From assembly GCF_900108505.1 (NCBI RefSeq), contig NZ_FNWU01000002.1:300455-364454 (forward strand): a DNA stretch of 64,000 bases, given 5' to 3'. Shown piece by piece: positions 8,487 to 18,248 of this stretch (position 1 is its first letter; the number at the start of each line of letters is the position of its first letter). This stretch comes from Halopenitus malekzadehii (GTDB taxonomy: Archaea > Halobacteriota > Halobacteria > Halobacteriales > Haloferacaceae). Under the pieces are notes generated by a model. The model searched no databases. It had not been told where the DNA came from and saw only the letters and a program-made list of their open reading frames with translations. Made by a program: the position numbers and the translations under genes.

Positions 8487-9659
8487 TCACGGATCGCCGT
8501 CGAGCCCGATGTCGTCGAAGGTCGCCATCTCCCGGTGGGTCGCACAGGCCGATCGATAGATCGGCAGTGCCAGACAGGCGCCGGTTCCCTCGCCCAACCG
8601 GAGGTCGTACGCGAACAGCGGGTCGAGGCCGAGCGCGGCAAGTTGGATCGCGTGTGCGGGCTCCGCGCCCGCGTGTGACGGGAGCAGGAAGGGGCGGACG
8701 GCGGGATCGAGCGCGTTCGCGACGAGGGCGGCGGCCCCGCTGATGACGCCGTCGACGACGACGGGAGTTCGATCGGCTGCACAGCCCAGCGCGACGCCGG
8801 CAAGCACACCGACCTCGAACCCGCCGACGCGAGCAAACGCGTCGATGGGATCTGGCGCGTCGGTGGGGTCAGACGCGTCTGATGGCGACGGGGAGTCCTC
8901 GACGGCTGTAGCCCCAGGATCGTTCGCTGTGGAGGCCGCGAGACCGTTCGTCGCGAGCGCGTCCTCGACGACGGCCACCTTTCGTTCGAGCGCCTCGTCG
9001 TCGATCCCGGTTCCGTATCCGGTCGCCTCGGCCGGGGCGGCGTCGGTCAGCGCGGCCGTGATCGCCGCTGCGATCGTGGTGTTCCCGATCCCCATCTCGC
9101 CGAGCGCGACGACGTCGGCGTCCGCAAGCTCCGATCCCGCGATCCGAACGCCGGCCTCGATAGCCTCGATCGCGTCGGCCCGGGACATCGCCGGGCCGCG
9201 GGACGCGTCGTTCGTTCCGGCGTCGATGCGAACCGAGAGTGCTCCCGGAACCGGATCGCCCGCGATCCCGGCATCAACGACGAGCGTCTCGACGCCGACG
9301 GCGTCAGCAATCGCGTTGACCGCGGCGCCCCCGTTCAGGAAGTTCTCGAGCATCGCCCGCGTGGCGGCCTGCGGGTACGCGGAGACGCCGCGATCGACGA
9401 CGCCGTGGTCGCCGGCCGCGACCACGACGGTCGCGTCGTCGAGGGTCGGTTGGGGATCGCCGGTGACCCCGGCGAGCGCGACCGCGAGGTCCTCGAGCCG
9501 GCCGAGGCTTCCGGGCGGCTTCGTGAGCGTCGGCTGTCGCTCGAGCGCGGCACGTTCAGCCGTCCCGTCGATCGACGGGATCTCCGGGCGGTCGAGATCG
9601 TGGGGTGACGGCTCGTCGTCGACGGCGTGGGTGACGCCGTCAGGATGGTGCCCCACCAT
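8487..9659 (-). CDS. cobT: nicotinate-nucleotide--dimethylbenzimidazole phosphoribosyltransferase
   Basis: A 390-residue enzyme of cobalamin nucleotide-loop assembly. It transfers phosphoribose from nicotinate mononucleotide to the lower-ligand base. Hallmarks are the substrate-binding start region LTKPPGSLGRLE, the segment VVVAAGDHGVVDRGVSAYP, the motif GEMGIGNTT and the C-terminal catalytic loop LGEGTGA, with the base Glu at about residue 357. An acidic insertion around residues 250-275, rich in Asp, Pro and Ser, is a halophilic elaboration. The gene sits 3 nt downstream of the 9663-10124 gene, so the two are probably one transcript. No other cobalamin genes are nearby. Confidence 0.93.
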   Translation of the reverse strand: MVGHHPDGVTHAVDDEPSPHDLDRPEIPSIDGTAERAALERQPTLTKPPGSLGRLEDLAVALAGVTGDPQPTLDDATVVVAAGDHGVVDRGVSAYPQAATRAMLENFLNGGAAVNAIADAVGVETLVVDAGIAGDPVPGALSVRIDAGTNDASRGPAMSRADAIEAIEAGVRIAGSELADADVVALGEMGIGNTTIAAAITAALTDAAPAEATGYGTGIDDEALERKVAVVEDALATNGLAASTANDPGATAVEDSPSPSDASDPTDAPDPIDAFARVGGFEVGVLAGVALGCAADRTPVVVDGVISGAAALVANALDPAVRPFLLPSHAGAEPAHAIQLAALGLDPLFAYDLRLGEGTGACLALPIYRSACATHREMATFDDIGLDGDP

Positions 9660-9662
9660 CGG

Positions 9663-10124
9663 TCAGGCGTCGAAGTCCGGAAGGTCGTCCGGCGCCTCGT
9701 AGTCGGCTTCCCAGTCGATGTACTCCGCTTTGAGCGTCTCACAGACGATCTGACCGAGCTCGGTCAGGCCGGCGTTGATCCCGGAGACGGTCCCCCACGA
9801 GTCGAGGTCGGGGTGGAGATCACGCTCCCGCCAGTCCTCGGGCAGACCGGGAGCGTGGTAGCCGACGCGGTCGGCAAACGAATCCCAGAAGAAGTCGAAT
9901 CGGGAGACGAGATCGAGGTCGCGAACGATCTGCCACTCGGCCTCGTCGAGGTCGCTCGTCGCCGCCCACTCCTCGAAGGCGTCCGCCCACGCACCCTCCC
10001 GGAGGAGGGCTTCGATCTCCTCACGCTTGTACTCCGAGTCTCCGGCCACGTCGGCGTCCTCGTACTCGTTCGGATCGATCGCCGCGAGTTCCGGCGAGTC
10101 GGGAACCGGCACGTCGAGAGTCAT
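9663..10124 (-). CDS. conserved haloarchaeal acidic protein, function unknown
   Basis: A soluble 153-residue protein, rich in Asp, Glu and Trp and without membrane segments or a metal motif. It ends DDLPDFDA. The sequence SRFDFFWDSFADRVGYHAPGLPEDW in the middle resembles a compact all-helical domain. ATG 10124 is chosen because the residues before it in the longer frame are arginine- and proline-rich and not halophilic in character. The 3-nt gap to cobT suggests cotranscription, but nothing in the protein suggests a cobalamin role. Confidence 0.7.
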   Translation of the reverse strand: MTLDVPVPDSPELAAIDPNEYEDADVAGDSEYKREEIEALLREGAWADAFEEWAATSDLDEAEWQIVRDLDLVSRFDFFWDSFADRVGYHAPGLPEDWRERDLHPDLDSWGTVSGINAGLTELGQIVCETLKAEYIDWEADYEAPDDLPDFDA

Positions 10125-10260
10125 ACACTGGTATTGGGGCGGCGACCGAAAAGACCCGTCGACTCCGGCGGTCGGGACGGACCCCGGCAACCGAGGCGAG
10201 GGATTCGATCGATCTACCCGGCTTCCGGGGACTTAACGGGCCGCCGATCGATCCCGACGT

Positions 10261-11325
10261 ATGCAACGAACGCGACGGGAGTTCCTCGGGCTGCTCGGCG
10301 GCGGCGTCGCGGCCGGTTCGACGGCGGGCTGTGTGGCTCCGGCACGCAACGATCCGGTCGGTGAGCGGCGGTTCGCGATGCTCTACGAGGACGTCGCACC
10401 CTCGGTGGCGCGCGTCCAGACGACGGCGGACGGCCGAACCGGACAGGGGTCCGGGTTTCGATACCGAACGGGACTCGACGATGACTCCTACGTCGTGACG
10501 AACCAGCACGTCGTCGGGTCCGATCCCGATGCGGTCCGGATCCAGTACGCCGACGGCGAGTGGGTCGAGGTCGCGGTCGTCGGAACCGACCCCTACAGCG
10601 ATCTCGCGGTCTTAGATCCGGGTGCGGACATCGGCTCGGAGCCGTTGCCGCTCCGGGAGACCGTGCCGCCGATCGGCACCGAGGTGCTCGTCGTCGGATC
10701 GCCGCTCGGCTTCTCGGGGAGCGCGAGCCAGGGGATCATCAGCGGGCGCAACCGGAGCATTCCCGCGGCGGGGAACTACACGATCGCGGACGCGATACAG
10801 ACCGACGCCGCGTTGAACCCCGGAAACAGCGGCGGCCCCATACTGACGCTCGACGGCGACGTCGTCGCGGTCGCGACCGCCCGCGCGTCCGGAAGCGACA
10901 ACGTCGGGTTCGGCGTCTCCGCCCCGTTGACCGGCCGCGTCGTCCCGTCGCTGATCGAGAACGGCCGGTACGACCACTCGCATATGGGCGTCGCGATCCG
11001 GGACGTCGGACCGTTGCTCGCCGAGGCGAACGGCCTTCCCGCGGCCCGTGGGGTCTACGTCACGGCGACCGAGCCCGGTGGACCCGCAGATGAGGTACTC
11101 CAGGGATCGACGGACGAGACGATCGTCGACGGGACGCCGGTTCCGACCGGCGGCGACGTCATCGTCGGCCTCGAGGAGACGTCGATCGACACCCAAAGCG
11201 CGCTGTCGCGGTACCTCGCGCTCGAGACGGCCCCAGGAGACGTCCTCGACGTCCGGATCCGGCGGGAGGGGTCCGAACGGACCGTCCAGCTCGAGCTCGG
11301 GACGCGACCCGATCCCCCGGCCTGA
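10261..11325 (+). CDS. HtrA/DegP-like serine protease, Tat lipoprotein
   Basis: A 354-residue trypsin-like protease with the full triad: His83 in TNQHVV, Asp114 in YSDLAVL and Ser190 in the GNSGGP loop. A degenerate PDZ domain follows from about residue 235 to 345. The N-terminus has a twin-arginine motif (RTRREFLGLL) and a lipobox ending at Cys24, so the protease should act outside the membrane as a lipid-anchored quality-control enzyme. ATG 10261 follows a TATA-like cttaacg about 27 nt upstream. The gene stands alone, divergent from the cobT operon. The PDZ assignment is weaker than the protease domain. Confidence 0.92.
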   Translation: MQRTRREFLGLLGGGVAAGSTAGCVAPARNDPVGERRFAMLYEDVAPSVARVQTTADGRTGQGSGFRYRTGLDDDSYVVTNQHVVGSDPDAVRIQYADGEWVEVAVVGTDPYSDLAVLDPGADIGSEPLPLRETVPPIGTEVLVVGSPLGFSGSASQGIISGRNRSIPAAGNYTIADAIQTDAALNPGNSGGPILTLDGDVVAVATARASGSDNVGFGVSAPLTGRVVPSLIENGRYDHSHMGVAIRDVGPLLAEANGLPAARGVYVTATEPGGPADEVLQGSTDETIVDGTPVPTGGDVIVGLEETSIDTQSALSRYLALETAPGDVLDVRIRREGSERTVQLELGTRPDPPA

Positions 11326-11427
11326 TCGAGGGGTCCGCAGGAGGCCCGACCGAGACGTTCATCCGGGCCCCGCCGAAGGCGTCCGACCCGGTATGCGATC
11401 GCAAAACACCGTCAGTACACATCCGTG

Positions 11428-11442
11428 ACGTTTAAGTATCGA
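11428..11442 (+). promoter_or_regulatory. promoter upstream of tRNA-Ser and the rps13 operon
   Basis: The sequence acgtttaagtatc contains a haloarchaeal TATA box centred near 11434, so transcription should start around 11460, before tRNA-Ser. It could drive a long transcript through tRNA-Ser into the ribosomal protein genes, with the tRNA cut out by RNase P and RNase Z. Confidence 0.6.
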
Positions 11443-11515
11443 TGACGGGTTCCTCAACACGCACGTACTGCAGGGGCGCGGCGCCCCGAGTCCGGAAGGG
11501 CGACGATACACGCGG

Positions 11516-11601
11516 GTTGCGGTAGCCAAGTCTGGCCCAAGGCGCAGGGTTGCTAACTCTGTGGCGGTCACGCCTCCGGGGTTCGAATCCCCGCCGCAAC
11601 G
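11516..11601 (+). tRNA. tRNA-Ser (anticodon GCT)
   Basis: The acceptor stem pairs GTTGCGG with CCGCAAC, followed by discriminator G, as expected for serine. The anticodon stem CAGGG/CTCTG closes the loop TTGCTAA, giving anticodon GCT for AGC/AGU codons. A long variable arm (type II tRNA) and a TTCGAAT T-loop with GGGG/CCCC stem are present. No intron and no encoded CCA are seen. Confidence 0.95.
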
Positions 11602-11660
11602 CTCGAATCGAACCGGCGGACGATGGACGTCCATCGTCCGCACCGACACTCCAGACACCA

Positions 11661-12197
11661 ATGAGTGCAGAAGAACCACAGGACGGCTCGGCGGAGGAGG
11701 ACGAAGACCTCCAGTACTTCGTCCGGATCGGGGGCGCGGACCTCGACGGGACGAAGTCGGTCGAGCGGAGCCTGACAGACCTCAACGGAATCGGCACGCG
11801 CACGGCGCGACTCGTCGCAGAGACGGCCGACGTGGACCGCACGGCCACGTTCGGATTGCTCGACGACGACGACATCGACGCCGTCGTCGACGTCGTCGAG
11901 AACTTCGAGGACCACGTCCCGGAGTGGATGGTCAACCGGAAGAAGGACTTCTTCACCGGTGAGACCGACCACAAGATCGGGACGGACCTCTCGGAGCAGC
12001 GACGACACGACATCAACCGCATGAAGATGATCGACTCCTACAAGGGAGTCCGACACAAGCGCGGACAGAAGGTCCGCGGACAGCGAACCAAGTCCACGGG
12101 ACGAACCGAGGGCACCATCGGCGTTAACGTCGAGGAGATCCGCGAGGACATGGCTGAGGAAGAGGCAGCGGCCGAAGAGGCCGGTGAGGAAGAATGA
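11661..12197 (+). CDS. rps13: small subunit ribosomal protein S13 (uS13)
   Basis: A 178-residue S13 of the 30S head. It has the helix-two turns-helix [10 protein letters not shown] and the C-terminal basic RNA-binding segment [25 protein letters not shown]. An acidic N-terminal leader and a C-terminal tail of Glu and Ala runs are halophilic additions. It is the first protein gene after tRNA-Ser and overlaps rps4 by 4 nt. The ATG at 11661 excludes the upstream frame, which runs through the tRNA. Confidence 0.97.
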   Translation: MSAEEPQDGSAEEDEDLQYFVRIGGADLDGTKSVERSLTDLNGIGTRTARLVAETADVDRTATFGLLDDDDIDAVVDVVENFEDHVPEWMVNRKKDFFTGETDHKIGTDLSEQRRHDINRMKMIDSYKGVRHKRGQKVRGQRTKSTGRTEGTIGVNVEEIREDMAEEEAAAEEAGEEE

Positions 12198-12721
12198 CGA
12201 CCGGCAAGAACACCAAGTCCTACGAGACGCCCAACCACCCGTACCAGGGCGATCGGATCGCCGAGGAGGCGGACCTCGTCTCGCGGTACGGCCTCAAGAA
12301 CAAAGAGGAGTTCTGGCGCGCACAGTCGGAGCTCCGAAACATGCGCCGTGAGGCGCGACGACTGCTCGGCGAGGCACAGGGCGACGTCGAAGCCGCCCAG
12401 GAGGCCGGATCGGAGTTCCTCGCGCGGCTCCGTCGGCTCGGCATCCTCGGCGAGAACGACGACATCTCGTCGGTGCTGTCGCTCGACGTCACCGACCTGC
12501 TCGAGCGTCGTCTCCAGACGGTCGCCTACCGCAAGGGACTGGCGTCGTCGACGAAGCAGGCGCGGCAGTTCATCGTTCACGGACACGTCACCGTCGACGG
12601 CGCACGCGTTACGCGCCCGTCCAAGAAGGTCGATACGGCCGAGGAAGGGACGGTCACCTTCGACGAGACGAGTCCGCTCGCCGACGAACTACACCCGGAA
12701 CGCGCGGACGCACAGGAGTAA
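12194..12721 (+). CDS. rps4: small subunit ribosomal protein S4 (uS4)
   Basis: A 175-residue archaeal S4. The S4 RNA-binding domain is in the second half ([15 protein letters not shown], then [14 protein letters not shown]), typical of a 16S rRNA primary binder that nucleates 30S assembly. Its start overlaps the rps13 stop by 4 nt (ATGA), indicating translational coupling. The C-terminal tail is acidic. Confidence 0.97.
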   Translation: MTTGKNTKSYETPNHPYQGDRIAEEADLVSRYGLKNKEEFWRAQSELRNMRREARRLLGEAQGDVEAAQEAGSEFLARLRRLGILGENDDISSVLSLDVTDLLERRLQTVAYRKGLASSTKQARQFIVHGHVTVDGARVTRPSKKVDTAEEGTVTFDETSPLADELHPERADAQE

Positions 12722-12727
12722 CCATCC

Positions 12728-13117
12728 ATGAGCGACTCAGAAGACGGAAAGTGGGGAATTGCCCACGTTTACGCATCGTTCAACAACACGCTCATCACGG
12801 TCACCGACGAGACCGGCGCGGAGACGATCGCGAAGTCATCCGGCGGGACCGTGGTGAAACAGAACCGCGACGAGGCGTCGCCGTACGCCGCCATGCAGAT
12901 GGCCGAGGTCGTCGCCGAGGAAGTCAAGGCGGCCGGCCTCGAGGGCGTGCACGTTCGCGTGCGCGGCCCCGGCGGCAACCTCAACAAGTCGACGGGCCCC
13001 GGTGCCCAGGCGACGATCCGAGCGCTCGCGCGCGCCGGCGTGGAGATCGGCCGGATCGAGGACGTTACCCCGATCCCGCACGACGGAACGAAGGCGCCGA
13101 AGAACAAACGGATCTAA
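12728..13117 (+). CDS. rps11: small subunit ribosomal protein S11 (uS11)
   Basis: A 129-residue S11 of the 30S platform. Recognisable elements are [16 protein letters not shown] at the N-terminus, the [23 protein letters not shown] core and the conserved end [17 protein letters not shown]. It follows rps4 after 6 nt and precedes rpoD by 1 nt, the standard archaeal rps13-rps4-rps11-rpoD order. Confidence 0.97.
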   Translation: MSDSEDGKWGIAHVYASFNNTLITVTDETGAETIAKSSGGTVVKQNRDEASPYAAMQMAEVVAEEVKAAGLEGVHVRVRGPGGNLNKSTGPGAQATIRALARAGVEIGRIEDVTPIPHDGTKAPKNKRI

Positions 13118-13118
13118 C

Positions 13119-13871
13119 ATGAGCGAGGTCGACTACGACGTGCAGTACATCGAACGCGACGACCGGAGCGCGCGGGTACTGATCCGCGGGCTGTCGCCGG
13201 CGTTCGCCAACGGCATCCGCCGGGCGATGATCGCCGACGTCCCGACGTTCTCGATCGACACCGTTCGGTTCGTCGAGAACTCCTCGGTGATGTTCGATGA
13301 GATGCTCGGGCTCCGGCTCGGGCTCGTCCCACTTACGACGCCGATCGACGACTTCGAGATCGGCGACGAGGTGACGCTCGCGCTCGACGTCGAGGGGCCC
13401 GGAACCGCCTACTCCGGCGACCTCGCGTCCGCGGAGCCGCTCGTGGAACCCGCCGACGAGAACATCCCCATCATCGAGCTGAAGGAGGGGCAACGGATCG
13501 AACTCGAGGCGGACGCGGTGCTTGACACCGGCAAGGAGCACGCCAAACACCAGGGCGGCGTCTCCGTCGGCTATCGACACCTCCAGCGCGTCACCGTCGA
13601 CGGCGACATCGGCGAGTTCGACGAGGAGGAGACGCGGATCCTGCGGGGCGTCATCGAGACGGGGGACGGAGAGATCGTTCCATCCGAGACCTTCGACCAC
13701 GACCTCACGGAGCGGTATCCCGGAAAGGACCTCACCGTCGAGGACGTTTCCGGCGCCTTCGTCTTCCACATCGAGACCGACGGCTCCGTCGACGTCGAGG
13801 AGCTGATCCTGCGGGCGATCGACACGATCGAGGACCGTGCGGACGAGCTGCGAACCACCATCGCCGTCTGA
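13119..13871 (+). CDS. rpoD: DNA-directed RNA polymerase subunit D (Rpo3)
   Basis: A 250-residue homologue of bacterial alpha and eukaryal Rpb3, which with subunit L forms the assembly platform of RNA polymerase. The dimerisation domain shows [19 protein letters not shown] near the N-terminus. The insert domain, about residues 85-175, lacks the four Fe-S cysteines found in some archaea, as is usual in haloarchaea. It is 1 nt downstream of the rps11 stop, supporting ATG 13119. Confidence 0.96.
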   Translation: MSEVDYDVQYIERDDRSARVLIRGLSPAFANGIRRAMIADVPTFSIDTVRFVENSSVMFDEMLGLRLGLVPLTTPIDDFEIGDEVTLALDVEGPGTAYSGDLASAEPLVEPADENIPIIELKEGQRIELEADAVLDTGKEHAKHQGGVSVGYRHLQRVTVDGDIGEFDEEETRILRGVIETGDGEIVPSETFDHDLTERYPGKDLTVEDVSGAFVFHIETDGSVDVEELILRAIDTIEDRADELRTTIAV

Positions 13872-14065
13872 ATAGCCAATGTCCCTTCATCCCACCACTC
13901 CGACGCGCTCGCTCGCGACCGTCCATCAGGGGCGGCCCGCGAGCGACGCCGAAATCGCCGGCAAACGCGACGGGGCGGCCCCGACGGACCGATCGACGCG
14001 GTCGACGATCTCGTCCGGACGGACCGAAAGTGGTTTGAAGGGCGCCGAAGTACCGTGGAGTGCAC

Positions 14066-14150
14066 GCAGGGATAGCCAAGTCAGGCCAACGGCGCAGCGT
14101 TCAGGGCGCTGTCCTGTAGAGGTCCGCAGGTTCAAATCCTGCTCCCTGCA
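14066..14150 (+). tRNA. tRNA-Leu (anticodon CAG)
   Basis: The acceptor stem pairs GCAGGGA with TCCCTGC, followed by discriminator A. The anticodon stem CAGCG/CGCTG encloses loop TTCAGGG, giving CAG for CUG codons. A long variable arm confirms a type II leucine tRNA. It lies between rpoD and rpl18e, as in other haloarchaea. The 13872-14065 gap before it holds no gene I can recognise. Confidence 0.95.
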
Positions 14151-14227
14151 CTCCACTTCTCGCGACCCGGCGACGCGACCGGTCGCCACCACCGACATCT
14201 TTGAGACCTTCATTTCGGAGGAGACCA

Positions 14228-14581
14228 ATGAGTAGCAAGACGAATCCACAACTACAGAACCTCATCGCCGACCTCAAGTCGGCATCCCGCGACGCCGACG
14301 CCGCGGTCTGGCAGGACGTCGCGGATCGGCTCGAAAAGCCACGGCGCACGCACGCTGAGGTCAACCTGGGGCGCATCGAGCGCTACGCCCAGGAAGACGA
14401 GACGGTCGTCGTCCCCGGCAAGGTGCTGGGCAGCGGTGTGCTCGAAAAGAACGTCACCGTCGCCGCCGTCGACTTCTCGGGAACGGCCCGACGAAAGATC
14501 GACCAGGCCGGCGATGCGGTGTCGCTTGCACAGTTCGTCGAAGAGAACCCCGCCGGATCGAACGTTCGGGTGATCCGATGA
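14228..14581 (+). CDS. rpl18e: large subunit ribosomal protein L18e (eL18)
   Basis: A 117-residue archaeal/eukaryal ribosomal protein with no bacterial counterpart. Its core carries [12 protein letters not shown] and [17 protein letters not shown], and the end VRVIR is conserved. It overlaps rpl13 by 4 nt. The ATG at 14228 fits both the family start ([13 protein letters not shown]) and the position after tRNA-Leu. Confidence 0.97.
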   Translation: MSSKTNPQLQNLIADLKSASRDADAAVWQDVADRLEKPRRTHAEVNLGRIERYAQEDETVVVPGKVLGSGVLEKNVTVAAVDFSGTARRKIDQAGDAVSLAQFVEENPAGSNVRVIR

Positions 14582-15027
14582 GTCTCGCCGAGTTCGACGC
14601 GGACGTCGTCGTTGACGCCCGCGACTGCATCCTCGGTCGCGTCTCATCCATCGTTGCCCAGCGCGCGCTCGACGGCGAGCGCGTCGCCGTGGTCAACGCT
14701 GAACACGCGGTGATCACCGGCAACGAGGAGGACACGATGGACACCTACCACACGCGTGCGAACCTCGGCTCCGACAGCGGGCCCTACTACCCGAAGCGTC
14801 CCGACCGGATCTTCAAGCGAACGATCCGAGGGATGGTTCCGTACAAGAAGAAAAACGGCCGCGAGGCCTTCGAGAACGTCCGCGTGTACGTCGGCAACCC
14901 CTACGAGCGCGACGACGACCACGAGGCGACCGTTCTCGATGGAACCTCGCTTGACCGCCTGTCGAACATCAAGTTCACGACGCTCGGGGACGTCTCCGAG
15001 AGTCTGGGTGCTAACGTCACATGGTAA
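14578..15027 (+). CDS. rpl13: large subunit ribosomal protein L13 (uL13)
   Basis: A 149-residue L13. The family fold is shown by [31 protein letters not shown] and the conserved loop [24 protein letters not shown]. It overlaps both rpl18e (4 nt) and rps9 (7 nt), pointing to coupled translation in this operon. Confidence 0.97.
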   Translation: MSLAEFDADVVVDARDCILGRVSSIVAQRALDGERVAVVNAEHAVITGNEEDTMDTYHTRANLGSDSGPYYPKRPDRIFKRTIRGMVPYKKKNGREAFENVRVYVGNPYERDDDHEATVLDGTSLDRLSNIKFTTLGDVSESLGANVTW

Positions 15028-15419
15028 CCAACACATCTGGCAAGAAGAAGACGGCCGTCGCCCGCGCAACCGTGCGCGATGGTGAGGGTCGCGTACGAAT
15101 CAACTCCCAGCCGGTCGAGCTGGTCGACCCGGAACAGGCCCGCCTCAAGATGCTCGAACCGTTCCGCATCGCCGGCGAGGACCTCCGCGACCAGGTCGAC
15201 ATCGACGTCACTGTCGACGGTGGCGGGTTCAGCGGCCAGGCGGACGCCACGCGAACGGCGATCGCCCGCGGGCTGGTGCAACACCTCGGTGACGCGGAGC
15301 TTCGCGACGCCTACATGAACTTCGACCGGACGCTGCTCGTCAACGACGTCCGACAGTCCGAACCCAAAAAATGGGGCGGACCCGGTGCACGCGCCCGGTA
15401 CCAGAAGTCCTACCGCTGA
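15021..15419 (+). CDS. rps9: small subunit ribosomal protein S9 (uS9)
   Basis: A 132-residue S9 of the 30S head, whose basic C-terminal tail reaches the P-site tRNA. The N-terminal [20 protein letters not shown] and the C-terminus [17 protein letters not shown] are diagnostic. It overlaps the end of rpl13 and is 12 nt upstream of rpoN. Confidence 0.97.
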   Translation: MVTNTSGKKKTAVARATVRDGEGRVRINSQPVELVDPEQARLKMLEPFRIAGEDLRDQVDIDVTVDGGGFSGQADATRTAIARGLVQHLGDAELRDAYMNFDRTLLVNDVRQSEPKKWGGPGARARYQKSYR

Positions 15420-15431
15420 GGTGATCCATCC

Positions 15432-15626
15432 ATGATGATCCCTGTCCGGTGTTTCACGTGCGGCAACGTCGTCGGTGAACACTGGGACGAGTTCAAAGCG
15501 CGCGCCCGTGAGGGCGATGAGGACCCCGGCGAGGTCCTCGACGACCTCGGTGTCGACCGCCACTGCTGCCGGCGGATGATGGTCAGTCACACCGATCTCG
15601 TCGACGTCGTCTCGCCGTACCAGTAA
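15432..15626 (+). CDS. rpoN: DNA-directed RNA polymerase subunit N (Rpo10)
   Basis: A 64-residue zinc-bundle subunit homologous to eukaryal Rpb10. It has CFTCGN near the N-terminus and the atypical adjacent pair in RHCCRRM, together forming the CxxC...CC zinc site. A second ATG three bases downstream (MIPVRC) is the more usual family start, so the true protein may be one residue shorter. Confidence 0.96.
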   Translation: MMIPVRCFTCGNVVGEHWDEFKARAREGDEDPGEVLDDLGVDRHCCRRMMVSHTDLVDVVSPYQ

Positions 15627-15629
15627 CAT

Positions 15630-15806
15630 ATGTCAACGAACCACAACCGCTACGAGAAGGCGCGTATCCTCGGTGCACGGGCGCTACAGGTATCCTACGG
15701 CGCGCCAGTGCTGATCGACACCGACGAGACGCAGCCGATTCTCGTCGCCGCCGAGGAGTACGACGCCGGCGTGCTCCCGTTCACGGTCCGGCGGGAGGAG
15801 GCGTAG
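15630..15806 (+). CDS. rpoK: DNA-directed RNA polymerase subunit K (Rpo6)
   Basis: A 58-residue Rpb6/omega homologue that helps assemble and stabilise the RNA polymerase clamp. The family core is visible as [21 protein letters not shown] and the end [11 protein letters not shown]. It starts 3 nt after the rpoN stop, and its TAG stop overlaps the eno GTG start by 1 nt. It is short but strongly conserved in sequence and place. Confidence 0.95.
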   Translation: MSTNHNRYEKARILGARALQVSYGAPVLIDTDETQPILVAAEEYDAGVLPFTVRREEA

Positions 15807-17008
15807 TGACCCGCATCACGTCCGTCTCGCTGCGTCGCGTGCTCGACTCCCGGGGGAACCCGACGGTCGAGGCCGACGTGCTGACCGAATCCGGCGGGTT
15901 CGGACGTGCTGCGGCACCCTCGGGCGCCTCGACCGGCGAGTACGAGGCGGTCGAGCGGCCGCCGGCGGAGGCGATCGCCGCCGCCCGTGAACACGCGGTG
16001 CCCCGACTCGAGGGCGCCTACGCGGGCGATCAGCGCGCGGTCGACGCCGCGCTGCGTGCGGCCGACGGGACCGAGGACTTCTCCGCGATCGGGGCCAACT
16101 CGGCGGTCGCGATCTCGATGGCCGCTGCCAAGGCGGCCGCGGACGTCATCGGTGCGCCGCTGTACCAGCACCTCGGCGGTGCGTTCCGCGGCGAGAACTT
16201 CCCGATCCCGCTCGGGAACGTGATCGGTGGCGGCGAACACGCCGCCGACGCGACCCACATTCAGGAGTTCCTCGCCGCCCCGACCGGCGCGCCGAGCGTC
16301 TCGGAGGCGGTCTTCGCGAACGCGGCGGTCCACGACGCGGTCGCGGAGATCCTCGCCGATCGGGGCGTTCCCGCGGCGAAGGGTGACGAGGGCGCCTGGG
16401 CGCCGTCAATAGACGACGCCGAAGCCTTCGAGGTGATGGCGACGGCGACGGAGCGCGTCGAAGAGGACGTCGGCTTCACGGTCCGGTTCGGCCTCGATAT
16501 GGCCGGCGCGGAACTGTACGATGCCGACGCCGAGGCATACGTCTACGGCGACCGGACCCGATCGCCGGACGACCAGGTCGCGTACGTCGCCGAACTCGTC
16601 ACGGAGTACGACCTCGCGTACGTCGAGGACCCCCTCGACGAGGACGACTACGACCGGTTCGCCGAACTCACCGACCGAGTGGGCGACCGGACGCTGATCT
16701 GCGGGGACGACCTGTTCGTCACGAACGTCGACCGACTCCGAACGGGGATCGAGACGGGCGCCGGAAACAGCATCCTGATCAAGCCGAACCAGATCGGGAC
16801 GCTCTCCGACGCCGTCGACGCCGTCGAGCTGGCGGTCCGAAACGGCTACGACCCCGTCATCTCTCACCGCTCCGGCGAGACCGAGGACACGACGATCGCC
16901 CACCTGGCCGTCGCCACCGACGCCCCGTACATCAAGACGGGGACTGTCGGCGGCGAGCGGACGGCGAAGCTCAACGAACTGATCCGCATCGCCGAGGACG
17001 CGGTGTGA
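15806..17008 (+). CDS. eno: enolase (phosphopyruvate hydratase)
   Basis: A 400-residue glycolytic and gluconeogenic enzyme that interconverts 2-phosphoglycerate and phosphoenolpyruvate. Visible landmarks are [14 protein letters not shown] at the N-terminus, GASTGEYEA, the metal-site region [10 protein letters not shown], the catalytic-lysine segment [14 protein letters not shown], and [18 protein letters not shown] near the end. It uses a GTG start that overlaps the rpoK stop. Its presence between rpoK and rps2 is a conserved haloarchaeal arrangement. Confidence 0.97.
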   Translation: MTRITSVSLRRVLDSRGNPTVEADVLTESGGFGRAAAPSGASTGEYEAVERPPAEAIAAAREHAVPRLEGAYAGDQRAVDAALRAADGTEDFSAIGANSAVAISMAAAKAAADVIGAPLYQHLGGAFRGENFPIPLGNVIGGGEHAADATHIQEFLAAPTGAPSVSEAVFANAAVHDAVAEILADRGVPAAKGDEGAWAPSIDDAEAFEVMATATERVEEDVGFTVRFGLDMAGAELYDADAEAYVYGDRTRSPDDQVAYVAELVTEYDLAYVEDPLDEDDYDRFAELTDRVGDRTLICGDDLFVTNVDRLRTGIETGAGNSILIKPNQIGTLSDAVDAVELAVRNGYDPVISHRSGETEDTTIAHLAVATDAPYIKTGTVGGERTAKLNELIRIAEDAV

Positions 17009-17045
17009 TGCCGAACCGACATCCAACGACACCCACCACCCACTC

Positions 17046-17849
17046 ATGACTGAGGACAACGACACGGTCGAACTCGACGCGGACACGGACGCCACGGCGG
17101 ACGACGCCGCGGCGGACGACGCCGACCTCGAGGACGCGGCCGACACGACAGCCGAACAGCCAGACGACGCGGCGGACGCCGCGGAAGCGGCCGACGCGGA
17201 AGCAGCCGATGCCGACGCCGAGGCGGACGAGGAGCCCCGCTTCGACGACGACGTGATGCCCGACGAGGACGCCGACCTGCTCATCCCGGTCGAGGAGTAT
17301 CTCGGCGCCGGGGTCCACATCGGGACCCAACAGAAGACGAAGGATATGGAGCGGTTCATCCACCGCGTCCGCGACGACGGCCTCTACGTGCTCGACGTCT
17401 CGAAGACGGACGAGCGCATCCGCGTGGCCGCCGACTTCCTGTCGGGGTACGCCCCCGAGCAGGTGCTCGTCACCTCCTCGCGACAGTACGGCCGCTTCCC
17501 GGCCGAGAAGTTCGCCGACGCGATCGGCGCCCGCGCCCGGACCGGCCGCTTCATCCCGGGGACGCTGACGAACCCCGATTACGCCGGCTACATCGAGCCG
17601 GACGTCCTGGTCGTCACGGACCCGATCGGCGACGCCCAGGCCGTCAAGGAGGCCATCACCGTCGGGATCCCCGTGATCGCGATGTGTGACTCCAACAACC
17701 AGCTGTCGAACGTCGACCTGGCCATCCCGACGAACAACAAGGGTCGCCGCGCGCTCTCGGTCGTCTACTGGCTGCTCGCCAACGAGACGCTCGACCGCCG
17801 CGGCGCCGACACGGTCTACGCCCTCGAGGACTTCGAGGCGGACCTGTAG
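17046..17849 (+). CDS. rps2: small subunit ribosomal protein S2 (uS2)
   Basis: A 267-residue S2. The first 60 or so residues are an Asp/Ala-rich halophilic extension. The conserved fold begins at [24 protein letters not shown] and includes FIPGTLTNP and [16 protein letters not shown] segments typical of archaeal S2. It follows eno after 37 nt and is the last gene of the ribosomal protein and polymerase block. Confidence 0.97.
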   Translation: MTEDNDTVELDADTDATADDAAADDADLEDAADTTAEQPDDAADAAEAADAEAADADAEADEEPRFDDDVMPDEDADLLIPVEEYLGAGVHIGTQQKTKDMERFIHRVRDDGLYVLDVSKTDERIRVAADFLSGYAPEQVLVTSSRQYGRFPAEKFADAIGARARTGRFIPGTLTNPDYAGYIEPDVLVVTDPIGDAQAVKEAITVGIPVIAMCDSNNQLSNVDLAIPTNNKGRRALSVVYWLLANETLDRRGADTVYALEDFEADL

Positions 17850-18248
17850 CTGTCCGAAGATTTCCTTTCGGTTCCGTTCGTCACCGTCGACACGTGTCTC
17901 GACCGATGAGCGGCTGCGTCGGCAGAACGATGGGACGGCGACGCCCGTCCGCCCGGGATCACCGTCCGCGACATCGGTGCCGTCGACGTCGCCGACCGCA
18001 AGCCACGGTGAGCGGCGGACGGGATCGTCGACGTGTCGGACGCGTTGCGTCCATTCCCCAGTTCCCCCGGTGACCGCCCGAACGGGTCGGACCGTCACCT
18101 CACCCGTTCTCCGGGTGGCGGGTATATAAGAACCAGCCCGTTGACTCGCGATCACACGGCATCGTCGTTCCGCGATCGGCTCGGTGGGCGGATCCGATAT
18201 GCGCCCACAAGCGCAACGCCTGTTATCGCTGAACCAGTGAGGTGGAGT
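17850..18248. other. 399-bp intergenic region between rps2 and mvk
   Basis: No coding sequence with halophilic composition is evident. It holds a 10-bp inverted repeat, CCCGTCCGCC at 17944-17953 and GGCGGACGGG at 18014-18023, about 60 nt apart. It also has a strong TATA box, ggtatataag at 18121-18130. Transcription from that box should begin near 18150, leaving roughly 95-100 nt before the mvk ATG. This is either a long leader, uncommon in this genome where most starts look leaderless, or a small RNA. Confidence 0.6.
18119..18132 (+). promoter_or_regulatory. strong TATA-box promoter upstream of mvk
   Basis: The motif gggtatataagaac is among the best TATA matches in the window, but lies about 120 nt from the mvk start, not the usual 27 nt. 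Confidence 0.65.

Noticed and set aside
5236..8559. 1107-codon open frame antisense to ileS
   Set aside because: IleRS is recognised in full on the minus strand. Long antisense frames arise from GC-rich third positions; the peptide is Arg/Val/Asp-rich without domains.
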